From: Holophagaceae bacterium UBA1801
GTDB taxonomy: Bacteria; Acidobacteriota; Holophagae; Holophagales; Holophagaceae
DNA: 13,128 nt
Assembly: GCA_002319925.1 (NCBI GenBank)
Contig: DCFP01000045.1
Location: 1 to 13,128 of the forward strand
Direction: 5' to 3'
Shown here: in pieces, positions 6,025 to 12,897 of the stretch
Layout of the letters: the number at the start of each line of letters is the position of its first letter
Position numbering within the stretch: the stretch's first letter is position 1
The notes under the pieces: generated by a model
The model's input: the letters and a program-made list of their open reading frames with translations, nothing else
Database searches by the model: none
Told to the model about the DNA's origin: nothing
Made by a program: the position numbers and the translations under genes

Positions 6025-6876
6025 ATGACTGCGAAACTCGGAAGATGGGCCACGGCGGGAATGCTGATGCTGTTGACGGGCTTGACGCCGCTGTTCGGCG
6101 TGATCCCTTACCGCAAACCCCTGGACCTGCGTTCCAGTTCCGCCCTCGTGCTGGATCAGAAGACCGGTGAATTGATCTTCCAGAAGCGGCCCGAGGACGT
6201 TCTGCCCATCGCCTCCATCACCAAGCTGGCCACCGCCATGGTGGTGCTGGATTCCCATTTGGATCTCCACGAGACCATCACCATTGAATCCGACGACGTG
6301 GACACACTCCGCCACAGCCGCTCGCGCCTGCCCGTGGGGACGGCCATGCCCCGGGAACTGGCTCTGCATCTGGCGCTCATGTCCTCCGAGAATCGCGCGG
6401 CCCATGCCCTGGGTCGCACCTATCCGGAAGGCCTTGATGCCTTCGTCGCCGCCATGAATGCCAAGGTCAAGACCCTTGGATTGACGGACACCCACTTCGT
6501 GGATCCCACGGGCCTTTCCAGCGACAACGTTTCCTCCGCCAGGGATCTGGCGAAGATGGTGGAGGCCGCCTACCACTACCCGCAGATCCGTGAATTCACC
6601 ACCTGCGATGAGACCACCATCAGCGGAAAACGGCGCCCCATCACGTTCCACAACTCCAACCGCCTCGTGCGCAGCCCCAGTTGGCAGATTGGCCTTTCCA
6701 AGACGGGTTTCATCGACGAAGCAGGCCGCTGCCTGGTGATGCAGGCCTGGGTGGCCCAGCGCTCGGTGGTCATCGTCCTGCTGGATTCCGTGGGCAAGCT
6801 GACGCGCTTCGGGGATGCGAACCGCATCCGGCAATGGATGGAAGGCACCATTCCGGGCGTAAAATTCAGGCACTAA
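6025..6876 (+). CDS. pbpG: D-alanyl-D-alanine endopeptidase / carboxypeptidase, PBP7 type (peptidase S11)
   Basis: This is a low-molecular-weight penicillin-binding protein acting in the periplasm on peptidoglycan cross-links. The 283-residue product starts with a signal-peptide-like stretch (Lys4, Arg7, then hydrophobic 8-27). The serine-protease triad motifs are in order: Ser64-Ile-Thr-Lys67 (SxxK), Ser121-Glu-Asn123 (SxN) and Lys226-Thr-Gly228 (KTG). The segments PIASITKLATAMVVLDSHLDL, LALMSSENRAAHAL and DPTGLSSDNVSSARDL closely follow E. coli PbpG, which is about 310 residues; the C-terminal tail is shorter here. The ATG at 6025 is preferred over the in-frame ATG at 6013 because GGGGGAG lies between them and the first ATG has no ribosome site. 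The nearest upstream gene, oxyR, ends 79 nt earlier on the same strand. Confidence 0.93.
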   Translation: MTAKLGRWATAGMLMLLTGLTPLFGVIPYRKPLDLRSSSALVLDQKTGELIFQKRPEDVLPIASITKLATAMVVLDSHLDLHETITIESDDVDTLRHSRSRLPVGTAMPRELALHLALMSSENRAAHALGRTYPEGLDAFVAAMNAKVKTLGLTDTHFVDPTGLSSDNVSSARDLAKMVEAAYHYPQIREFTTCDETTISGKRRPITFHNSNRLVRSPSWQIGLSKTGFIDEAGRCLVMQAWVAQRSVVIVLLDSVGKLTRFGDANRIRQWMEGTIPGVKFRH

Positions 6877-6878
6877 GC

Positions 6879-7448
6879 TTAGGCTCGAGCCCGCCCTAGA
6901 AGACCCTCGAAGGCCCGTTCCGCGCGGTTCCGTGCCTCGGGGTCCCGCATCACCCGTGAGGCATAGTGGTAGGCCAGGGTGATGGCACGCATCTCGAAGA
7001 CCAATTGATCGAGGTCAGCATCGGGCTTGGCGATGGCTTGGAAGGCCTGGGCGATGGCCTGTTGGGATTTGCGCTGGCGCTCCACCAGGAAGTCCCTGGG
7101 GGCACCTTCGCGGTCATCCAGCTCGAACGATGCGCCCAGCACGGGACAGCCTCCGGGCAGCTCCGGGTTGTCGATCCAGTCCAGCCAGCCCTTGAAGAGG
7201 CCACGGATCTTCTCCTTGCCGTGACCCTCGACGCGCGGTTTCACGAACTCGCGGAAGCGTTCGAAGGTGTGCTCCAGCACGGCCACCTGCAGGGCCTCCT
7301 TGGACCCGAAGTGGGTGAAGAGCCCGCTCTTGGACAGGGAGAGGGCCTTGGCCAGGCCGCCGATGGTGAGGCCCTCCAGCCCGTCCCGGCTGGCGATCTT
7401 CATGGCTTCGTCCAGAATCCGGCCCCGCGTGATGGCTCCCTTGCCCAT
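6879..7448 (-). CDS. TetR/AcrR-family transcriptional repressor
   Basis: This is a ligand-responsive repressor of 189 residues. The N-terminal DNA-binding domain has ITRGRILDEAMKIASRDGLEGLTIGGLAKALSLSKSGLFTHFGSKEAL-type spacing, with the helix-turn-helix at about 27-50. The C-terminal ligand/dimer domain contains GGCPVLGASFELDDREGAPRD (about 99-119), a pattern seen in a broad TetR subgroup. The ligand cannot be predicted. The ATG at 7448 is preferred to a GTG at 7478 or ATG at 7472, because an AGGAGGGAG purine tract lies 8-11 nt upstream and MGKGAITR is a typical TetR start. It is divergent from the cupin operon across a 130-bp gap with a perfect palindrome, so it probably represses both itself and that operon. 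It converges with the endopeptidase gene, with only 2 nt between the stops. Confidence 0.9.
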   Translation of the reverse strand: MGKGAITRGRILDEAMKIASRDGLEGLTIGGLAKALSLSKSGLFTHFGSKEALQVAVLEHTFERFREFVKPRVEGHGKEKIRGLFKGWLDWIDNPELPGGCPVLGASFELDDREGAPRDFLVERQRKSQQAIAQAFQAIAKPDADLDQLVFEMRAITLAYHYASRVMRDPEARNRAERAFEGLLGRARA

Positions 7449-7489
7449 GCGTCCCACTCCCTCCTGTCCCATTGTCACGAAAAAAGGCC

Positions 7490-7519
7490 TTGCCTTCCTC
7501 TTTGGATGCTTCTAATAAT
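7490..7519 (+). promoter_or_regulatory. putative sigma-70 promoter of the cupin/Fe-S operon
   Basis: TTGCCT (7490-7495) and AATAAT (7514-7519, five of six matches to TATAAT) are separated by 18 nt. Transcription would begin near 7526, inside the palindromic operator that follows, which is a normal repressor arrangement. The assignment is by eye. Confidence 0.5.
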
Positions 7520-7521
7520 AC

Positions 7522-7533
7522 GAACGATCGTTC
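7522..7533. promoter_or_regulatory. TetR-type palindromic operator
   Basis: GAACGATCGTTC is a perfect 12-bp palindrome in the tetR/cupin intergenic region, two bases downstream of the proposed -10. The ACGATCGT core resembles many TetR-family operators. A repressor bound here would block the operon and probably tetR too. Confidence 0.7.
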
Positions 7534-7539
7534 TATTTT

Positions 7540-7559
7540 GTTCTTCCTCATGGAAGAAC
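7540..7559 (+). promoter_or_regulatory. hairpin in the cupin operon leader
   Basis: Arms GTTCTTCC and GGAAGAAC form a perfect 8-bp stem with loop TCAT, between the operator and the AAGGAG ribosome site (7568-7573). It may stabilise the mRNA, be a second repressor half-site pair (it shares GTTC/GAAC ends with the operator), or tune translation. These options are inference. Confidence 0.5.
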
Positions 7560-7578
7560 CCTTCTCCAAGGAGCTGGC

Positions 7579-8031
7579 ATGAGCCGTCAACCCGAGAACC
7601 TTCACCGTGAAACCATCTATGGCAGCGCCGACTTCGGCGCTCCGGCCCAATGGACCGAGTTCGTCATGGATCATCCCAAGATGGGGCCCGTTCCCGGCAA
7701 GATCTTCCTGGGCCAGCTCCTGGGCTTGACCGGGATGGAAGTATCCTTTGGCGCGCTGGCGCCGGGCCAATCCATTTCCTTCCTGCACACCCACAAACAG
7801 AACGAAGAATTGTACGTCGTGCTCCAGGGAAAAGGCGAAATGCAGGTGGATGGCAAGGTCATTCCCCTGCGCGCCGGAAGCGCGGTGCGGATTTCTCCCG
7901 CGGGCGTGCGGTGCTGGCGCGCCACGGGCGGCGAACCGATGTCCTACCTGGTGGTGCAGGCCAAGGCTGGTAGCTTGGAGCAAGCGACGGGCTCCGATGG
8001 CGTGGTGCCCGACAGACCAGTGGTGTGGTGA
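7579..8031 (+). CDS. cupin-domain protein (first of operon)
   Basis: This is a 150-residue single-domain beta-barrel protein of the cupin superfamily; its substrate is unknown. The first cupin motif is clear: G63, then HTHKQNEE with His70, His72 and Glu77, followed by LYVVLQGKGEMQVDGK. The second motif, GSAVRISPAGVRCW (about 100-113), has the Pro-x-Gly turn, but Cys112 stands where the third metal-binding histidine is usual. The protein may therefore bind metal with a cysteine, bind it weakly, or act as a non-metal sensor or binding protein. AAGGAG lies 5 nt upstream of the ATG. The TGA stop shares one base with the ATG of the next cupin gene, so translation is coupled. TetR control is likely from the operator upstream. 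Confidence 0.88.
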   Translation: MSRQPENLHRETIYGSADFGAPAQWTEFVMDHPKMGPVPGKIFLGQLLGLTGMEVSFGALAPGQSISFLHTHKQNEELYVVLQGKGEMQVDGKVIPLRAGSAVRISPAGVRCWRATGGEPMSYLVVQAKAGSLEQATGSDGVVPDRPVVW

Positions 8032-8369
8032 TGAAACTGCGCGAGATCTTTCCTGAACCCATCCGGCAGCTTCCCGAAGCGGATATTCCACTCCGGGGCA
8101 TTACGGCCTATCTGTCCCAGGCTGAGGCGCACCAGATCATCTTCATGGCCTTCGAGGAGGACGTGGACCTGCCGGAGCACACCCATGCGACGCAGTGGGG
8201 TTTCGTGTTCGAGGGAGAGATCGAGTTGACGATCGGTGGCCAGGCCAGGACCTACCGGAAGGGCGACCGCTATTTCATCCCTGCGGGCGTGAAGCATTCC
8301 GGTCGCATCCGCGCTGGGTTCGCCGCCATGGACTACTTCGATCAACCGGACCGGTACCGGCCGAAGTGA
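8031..8369 (+). CDS. cupin-domain protein (second of operon)
   Basis: This is a small 112-residue cupin. Motif 1 is PEHTHATQWGFVFEGEIEL with His50 and His52; Gln55 sits where the acidic ligand is usual. Motif 2 is GDRYFIPAGVKHSG with Pro84, Gly86 and His89. The pattern HTHxxQWGxVxEGEIELTI...FIPAGVxHS is one I recall from small stand-alone cupins of anaerobes, of undefined function. The ATG at 8031 overlaps the previous stop (TGATG), and no separate ribosome site is seen, so it depends on coupling; two GTG codons just upstream in frame are less likely starts. It retains the histidines its partner lacks, so the two cupins are not simple duplicates. The Fe-S gene follows after 9 nt. Confidence 0.88.
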   Translation: MKLREIFPEPIRQLPEADIPLRGITAYLSQAEAHQIIFMAFEEDVDLPEHTHATQWGFVFEGEIELTIGGQARTYRKGDRYFIPAGVKHSGRIRAGFAAMDYFDQPDRYRPK

Positions 8370-8378
8370 GGTATCGAC

Positions 8379-9050
8379 ATGACAACCGTGGATGATCCTT
8401 TTCTGGAGGATTACCTCACCAAATACGACCGCTGGATTGCCGATGGCAAGGTTTCGCACGTGGCGCGCATCATTCCCATCGATGCTTCTTTGGACGCAAA
8501 ACCTTGGGTAATGCCCTCGGAGCAGGTGATGGGCATTCTCCGCGAAGCTCAGTCCGTGGCGGTCTGGCCTTGTGTCTGCCGGACCCACTACAAGCGCTGC
8601 GACAAGCCCGTGGATGTTTGCCTCGTGCTGAACAAACCCGCAGAGAGTCTCGTCGCCAAAAGCCTGGCCCGGATGATCGACCTGGACGAGGCGGCGCGTC
8701 TCATGCGCCTGACCGACGAGCACGGCCTCGTGCACATGGGGCTCTTCATGCCCGACTACGGCCTGTGCGCCGTCTGCAGCTGTTGTTCCTGCTGCTGCCA
8801 CGAGCTGCAGATCGTGCAGCAGCTGGGACGGCTGGACCGCCTGGCTCGTTCGGAATATACCGCCGTCACGGACATGGACACCTGCGATCACTGCGGGGCG
8901 TGCATCGACCCCTGCGCCTTCGGCGCGCGAAAAATCCTGGAGGGCGCCTTGGCATTCCAAGCCGATGCGTGCCTGGGCTGCGGTCTGTGCGTGCCGGTTT
9001 GTCCCAGCCAGGCGATCACCATGCTACCGAGAACCGGCTTCGACGTTTGA
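8379..9050 (+). CDS. cysteine-rich dicluster [4Fe-4S] ferredoxin-like protein
   Basis: This is a 223-residue soluble redox protein with an unusual cysteine load. An N-terminal module has Cys65, Cys67, Cys74 and Cys81 (VCRTHYKRC then PVDVC). A central knot reads LCAVCSCCSCCCHE, with seven cysteines between 130 and 140. The C-terminus is a normal 2x[4Fe-4S] domain: Cys169, 172, 175, 179 and Cys198, 201, 204, 208, the latter followed by Pro. I recall related architectures (CxCR...PVxxC, then a cysteine cluster, then bacterial ferredoxin) from anaerobic and sulfate-reducing bacteria, without an assigned reaction. GAGG lies 7 nt before the ATG. It is the last gene of the TetR-controlled operon and probably serves electron transfer with the two cupins; partner and substrate are unknown. 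Confidence 0.88.
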   Translation: MTTVDDPFLEDYLTKYDRWIADGKVSHVARIIPIDASLDAKPWVMPSEQVMGILREAQSVAVWPCVCRTHYKRCDKPVDVCLVLNKPAESLVAKSLARMIDLDEAARLMRLTDEHGLVHMGLFMPDYGLCAVCSCCSCCCHELQIVQQLGRLDRLARSEYTAVTDMDTCDHCGACIDPCAFGARKILEGALAFQADACLGCGLCVPVCPSQAITMLPRTGFDV

Positions 9051-9067
9051 CCTGCGCCGCCGAACGA

Positions 9068-10465
9068 CTACATCACGCGATTGATGAGCCGGTCGATGCG
9101 CGGGCGCGTCAGGCGCTTGAGCAGGCGCTTGGCGGGTGCCGGGTAATCGTCCATGGCCTCCAGCTCCTTGTAGTGGGTCAAGCGCCTGGCGTGGCGCAGG
9201 ATCAGGTCGCGCTCCCGCTCGTGCTGGTGCAGGAGCAAGCGATGGGGATCGCGGATCAGCAGACCATTCTCGAGATCCAGCCCCCAGGCGCGGGGATTCA
9301 GGTTGTTGCCCGTCAGAAGGGCGAACCGGCCATCGGCCAGGATGCCTTTCAGATGGAAGGTGTTGTCGCCATCCCGCCACAGGTAGATGTTCAACAGGCC
9401 CTGGTCGATGGCCCTGTGATGTACCTTGCAGAAGCGGCGCAGGTTGGTCTCGTAGAGGTAGGGCAGGATCCCGATGGATTTGAAAGTCTCGCTGGGCGGG
9501 ATGTAGAAGTCATTGGCCACCTTGTCGCCCAGGACGATGGTCACCTTGCATCCGGCGCGAAGCCGTTCCCGGATGGCCTTCTGCAGGGCGCGCGGAAGGT
9601 TGAAGTAGGGCGTGAACAGCAGCAGGTGATCCTGGGTGTGCTGGACCAGCTGGAGAATGATGGCATTGAGTTCGTTGCCGAGACGGCCCAGGCCAAGCAG
9701 GGGCGTCACACCGATCTCCCCATGCTTCAATTCTCCCGCAGTGAAGGTGTAGCGGGCCTTTTTCAAGCTCCGCCTGAGATGGCCGATGGCGGCCCGCAGC
9801 GCCGGCTTGGAAAGGCCGAGCCGTCCATCGAAGGCATGCACGGCGGGTTCGGGGAGGAGGACCTGGGTCATCAAGTCCGCCACGCTGTCGGCCAAGACGC
9901 GATTGTGGATCACGTGGTAGCGGTCCAGCCGGTAGCGTGCATGCTTCTGGAGGTAGACATCGTTGAGGCTCGCGCCGCTGTAGAGCACGATTTCGTCCAG
10001 CACGAACCCCTTCAGGTGCAGGACACCCAGCAGTTCCCGCGTCTGGACCGGCACGCCGTAGATGGGAACACCATGTCCAAGCCGCGCGGCCATTTCCTTG
10101 TACATGGCCGCATTGCCCGCGCTGCGCGCCTTGCCGATGAGACCGCGCTGCGCCCGGTGCCAGTCCACGAGAACCGCGATCTGCAGGCCCGGCTGTTCCT
10201 CCTTGGCTGCGTAGAGCGCCGCCAGCACTTCACGCCCTGCGTCATCGTCCTGGAGATAGAGGGCTGAAATCAGAATGCGGGTCTTCGCGTGGGCGATGAG
10301 CTCCAATAGTTTGTGCCGGAAGGCTTCGGGCCCCAACAGCGTTTCGAAGGCGGAAGCCGGGACCGGGATGCAGGGCAGCGTCTCCAGGTGGACCTTGGGC
10401 CTGCGGCTGAAAGGCAGCAGGGCCTTGGCCAGCCTTCGAGCTCGGGAGAACGATACAGTCGGCAT
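9068..10465 (-). CDS. pssA: CDP-diacylglycerol-serine O-phosphatidyltransferase, phospholipase D type
   Basis: This makes phosphatidylserine from CDP-diacylglycerol and serine, at the membrane surface, as the first step to phosphatidylethanolamine. The 465-residue product aligns end to end with E. coli PssA (451). Two HKD motifs are intact: His150-x-Lys152-x4-Asp157 and His371-x-Lys373-x4-Asp378. Highly conserved blocks include LVDWHRAQRGLIG, VLYSGASLNDVYL, LFTPYFNLPRAL, GDKVANDFYIP, LPYLYETNLRRF and LTGNNLNPRAWGLDLENGLLI. The ATG at 10465 fits the family length better than one at 10504; neither has a ribosome site, and a perfect TATAAT ends 7 nt before the chosen ATG, so the mRNA may be leaderless. 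It converges with the Fe-S gene across 17 nt. No decarboxylase (psd) gene is nearby. Confidence 0.94.
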   Translation of the reverse strand: MPTVSFSRARRLAKALLPFSRRPKVHLETLPCIPVPASAFETLLGPEAFRHKLLELIAHAKTRILISALYLQDDDAGREVLAALYAAKEEQPGLQIAVLVDWHRAQRGLIGKARSAGNAAMYKEMAARLGHGVPIYGVPVQTRELLGVLHLKGFVLDEIVLYSGASLNDVYLQKHARYRLDRYHVIHNRVLADSVADLMTQVLLPEPAVHAFDGRLGLSKPALRAAIGHLRRSLKKARYTFTAGELKHGEIGVTPLLGLGRLGNELNAIILQLVQHTQDHLLLFTPYFNLPRALQKAIRERLRAGCKVTIVLGDKVANDFYIPPSETFKSIGILPYLYETNLRRFCKVHHRAIDQGLLNIYLWRDGDNTFHLKGILADGRFALLTGNNLNPRAWGLDLENGLLIRDPHRLLLHQHERERDLILRHARRLTHYKELEAMDDYPAPAKRLLKRLTRPRIDRLINRVM

Positions 10466-10472
10466 GGCTGCG

Positions 10473-10478
10473 ATTATA
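10473..10478 (-). promoter_or_regulatory. perfect -10 box of pssA
   Basis: TATAAT on the minus strand lies 7 nt before the ATG at 10465, so transcription would start at about 10466, at or next to the start codon. The -35 region is weak (CTTTAA or CCTTTA, 16-17 nt upstream). If correct, the longer open frame from 10504 is untranslated. Confidence 0.5.
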
Positions 10479-10742
10479 CCGGCGCCCGAAGCGTTTAAAG
10501 GCATGCCGGATGCCTGATTTATGGAGAATCAGCCCCCCAGTCCCAGTACCGGCTTCCATCACTGGGCCACCGTGTCCAACGGGGTCTCGAATCGCTATAT
10601 GGACACCGGAGGACGGCCAGAGGCCCGACCATGGCGAAGGAACGCACGCACCCGCAAGTGGGTTGGCCACTCCTCTGTGCATCCTTCCCCTCTGGGAAAA
10701 GAGATTGCATGATCGGGGCGGCACTTCATCCGGAGGTCAGTC

Positions 10743-11696
10743 ATGACGGCCGCGTTCTACCCCACCTATGGGAAAGGGAAGCTGCACCCCGAAGCGGAGG
10801 CGGTCCTGGCGGAAATAGCGGCCTCCGGCTCCAAGCCCCTCTCTGCGCTGAGCCCGGAGGAGGCGCGGGCCTCCTTCCTAGACCCGTCCTGGCTGGGAGA
10901 GACCCCATCCGGTATCGCGATCCACAATCTCCACGGACCCGTGCCACTTCGTGCCTATACCCCGGTGGGTCCGGTCCCGCGACCGGTCCTGCTCTTCTTC
11001 CACGGCGGGGGCTTCGTGCTCGGCACCCTCGACGAATTCGATCCCTTCTGTATGGCCCTGGCCCAGGGCGCAGAATGCCTAGTGGTCTCCGTGGACTACC
11101 GTCTGGCCCCCGAACACCGCTTTCCCGCCGCGCCGGAGGACGCCATGGCAGCCCTGCAATGGGTTGCGACCCACGCGGAGGCGCTGGGCGGGGATCCCGC
11201 GCGGATCGCAGTGATCGGCGACAGCGCCGGAGCGAACCTCGCAGCAGGAGTTTCCCGGCTGGCGCGGGATGCGGGTTTCCCGAGGATTATCTTCCAGGTC
11301 CTTCTCTGTCCCTGGGTGGATCTCACCGACGAGGCCGAGACCTCGGACTCCTTCCACCATTTCGGCGAAGGCCTCTGGCTTTCCAGGGCCAACATCCGCT
11401 GGTTCCGCGGCCATTACACAGACAAGCCGGAGCAGCCGCTGGCCTCGCCCCTGAAGGCCGAACGCTTCGAAGGGCTGCCTCCCGCGCTGGTCCTCGCGGC
11501 GGAGTTCGATGTCCTGGCGGATCAGGGGCGGGACTATGCCCGAAAGCTGGAAGAGGCGGGAGTGCCTGTCCTCTTCCGGGAGAACCCAGGCATGCTCCAC
11601 GATTTCGTGGTGCTACCCGGGAGGTTCGGCGCGGCGCGGGAGGCGATCAATCTGATCACGGATGCCCTTCGGACGGCGTTCCGGATGCCACGGTGA
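10743..11696 (+). CDS. alpha/beta hydrolase, hormone-sensitive-lipase (HSL) family esterase
   Basis: This is a 317-residue cytoplasmic carboxylesterase or lipase-like enzyme; no signal peptide is seen. The HSL/arylacetamide deacetylase features are HGGG at 87-90 (oxyanion hole), DYRLAPEHRFPAAPEDA (about 118-134) and nucleophile Ser161 in GDSAG (159-163). The acid is probably Asp256 in AEFDVLADQG, and His286 lies in GMLHDF. The ATG at 10743 has GGAGG 6 nt upstream. The N-terminal 55 residues form the cap region usual in this family. The natural substrate is unknown. The 240-nt region upstream has only small inverted repeats and no clear promoter. The 3' end overlaps ada by 41 bp in antisense. 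Confidence 0.92.
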   Translation: MTAAFYPTYGKGKLHPEAEAVLAEIAASGSKPLSALSPEEARASFLDPSWLGETPSGIAIHNLHGPVPLRAYTPVGPVPRPVLLFFHGGGFVLGTLDEFDPFCMALAQGAECLVVSVDYRLAPEHRFPAAPEDAMAALQWVATHAEALGGDPARIAVIGDSAGANLAAGVSRLARDAGFPRIIFQVLLCPWVDLTDEAETSDSFHHFGEGLWLSRANIRWFRGHYTDKPEQPLASPLKAERFEGLPPALVLAAEFDVLADQGRDYARKLEEAGVPVLFRENPGMLHDFVVLPGRFGAAREAINLITDALRTAFRMPR

Positions 11697-12750
11697 TTTC
11701 CGGAAGGCTGCCCGTTCGTTCCAGTTCCAGTAGCAGACACTTGCGCCACAAACCGCCGCCGTAGCCGCACAGGTTCCCGTCCTTGTTGACGACCCGGTGG
11801 CAGGGCACGAGGATACAGATCCGATTCATGCCGTTGGCATGCCCCGCGGCGCGAATGGCGGCGGGCTTCCCCGCGCGTTCCGCGAGCGTCTCGTAGGAGA
11901 TGGTTTCGCCGCAGGGAATCTTCAGCAGCTCCTGCCAGACCGCTTCCTGGAAGGCCGTTCCTGGGATATGCAGCGGGACGGTGAATGCCCGCAGGCGCCC
12001 GTCGAAATAGGCCTTCAGCTCTGCGCGCAGCTGGCGCAGGTGGGGATGATCGCCGGGCACGACCCCCAGCTTCAAGCGCCGGGAGAGGGTCTGGAGCTGA
12101 ACCTGCAGCATCCGGCGGTCCGAGAATTCCAGCAAGCAAAGCCCCTGATCCACGGCCGCCGCGACCATGGGGCCCAGCGGACTCTGCACGAGGTCCGCTA
12201 CGATCACCTCTTTGCCCGAGACCTTGCCGGGGGTGATGCCGAAGAGTTTGCCGAAGGCTTCGCGAAAGCCACTGTGCGATTCGAACCCATGGCCGAAGAC
12301 CACGTCGTCGATCTCCGCGCCTTCCCTCAAGCGCGTGAAAGCCTGCCCCAGCCGCAGGGCCCTGCACCAGCCCGCGAAGGTGAGACCGTAGGTTTTCTGG
12401 AACCATCTCCGGACCGTCTCCGGGGCGAGCCCCCGAGCACGCAGGTCCGCGGCGCTCCAGCGCCGGGTGGGTTCCGCTTCCACGGCCGCTCTCAGTGCTC
12501 CGGCCCACTCCGGAGCCATGCCTTCCGGCTCCATGGGGCGGCAGCGCTTGCAGGGACGATAGCCCGCGAAGAGCGCATCGCGCACCGTCCGGCAGTATTC
12601 GATGTTCTGCGGAAGTGGCTTTCGCGCCGGGCAGGAGGGCTTGCAGAAGATGCCCGTGGTGCGGACGCCTATCACGAAGAGGCCATCATAGCTGGCATCG
12701 CCCGCGAAGAAGGCACGTTCCATTTCGGTCTGGGTCAGGGCCGGCGTCAT
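11656..12750 (-). CDS. ada: bifunctional Ada: methylphosphotriester / O6-methylguanine-DNA methyltransferase and AraC-type activator
   Basis: This repairs alkylated DNA and switches on the adaptive response. The product is 364 residues from the ATG at 12750 (E. coli 354). The N-terminal zinc domain has Cys36, Cys40, Cys67 and Cys70 in VRTTGIFCKPSCPARK and GYRPCKRCRP; the first is the phosphotriester methyl acceptor. An AraC-type helix-turn-helix region follows at about 95-180 (FGHGFESHSGFREAFGKLFG). The C-terminal suicide domain has GTAFQEAVWQELLKIPCGETISYETLA and NRICILVPCHRVV, with acceptor Cys317. All key residues are present. A GTG at 12756 is an alternative start; the ribosome site is weak for both. 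It is divergent from the dehydrogenase gene and converges, with overlap, on the hydrolase gene. Confidence 0.95.
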   Translation of the reverse strand: MTPALTQTEMERAFFAGDASYDGLFVIGVRTTGIFCKPSCPARKPLPQNIEYCRTVRDALFAGYRPCKRCRPMEPEGMAPEWAGALRAAVEAEPTRRWSAADLRARGLAPETVRRWFQKTYGLTFAGWCRALRLGQAFTRLREGAEIDDVVFGHGFESHSGFREAFGKLFGITPGKVSGKEVIVADLVQSPLGPMVAAAVDQGLCLLEFSDRRMLQVQLQTLSRRLKLGVVPGDHPHLRQLRAELKAYFDGRLRAFTVPLHIPGTAFQEAVWQELLKIPCGETISYETLAERAGKPAAIRAAGHANGMNRICILVPCHRVVNKDGNLCGYGGGLWRKCLLLELERTGSLPEITVASGTPSEGHP

Positions 12751-12897
12751 GCTCACACGATAGTCAGTGGATTATTCGGACTCCACCGGAATTGCGACAT
12801 CAATGATGGAGGACCGTTGGTACTGGTTTTGGGCACGTATGGAGCCCTCTTCACGGCATCCAATTCCATGTTCCGCCAAATCTCCCCGGAGGTTCCC

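Noticed and set aside
8504..10267. 587-codon plus-strand open frame over the Fe-S and pssA genes
   Set aside because: It shifts frame within the Fe-S gene and then runs antisense to pssA; both have clear motifs in their own frames.
10572..10606. GTGTCC/GGACAC inverted repeat upstream of the hydrolase gene
   Set aside because: The arms are only 6 bp with a 23-nt spacer and no promoter elements around them; chance is a sufficient explanation.
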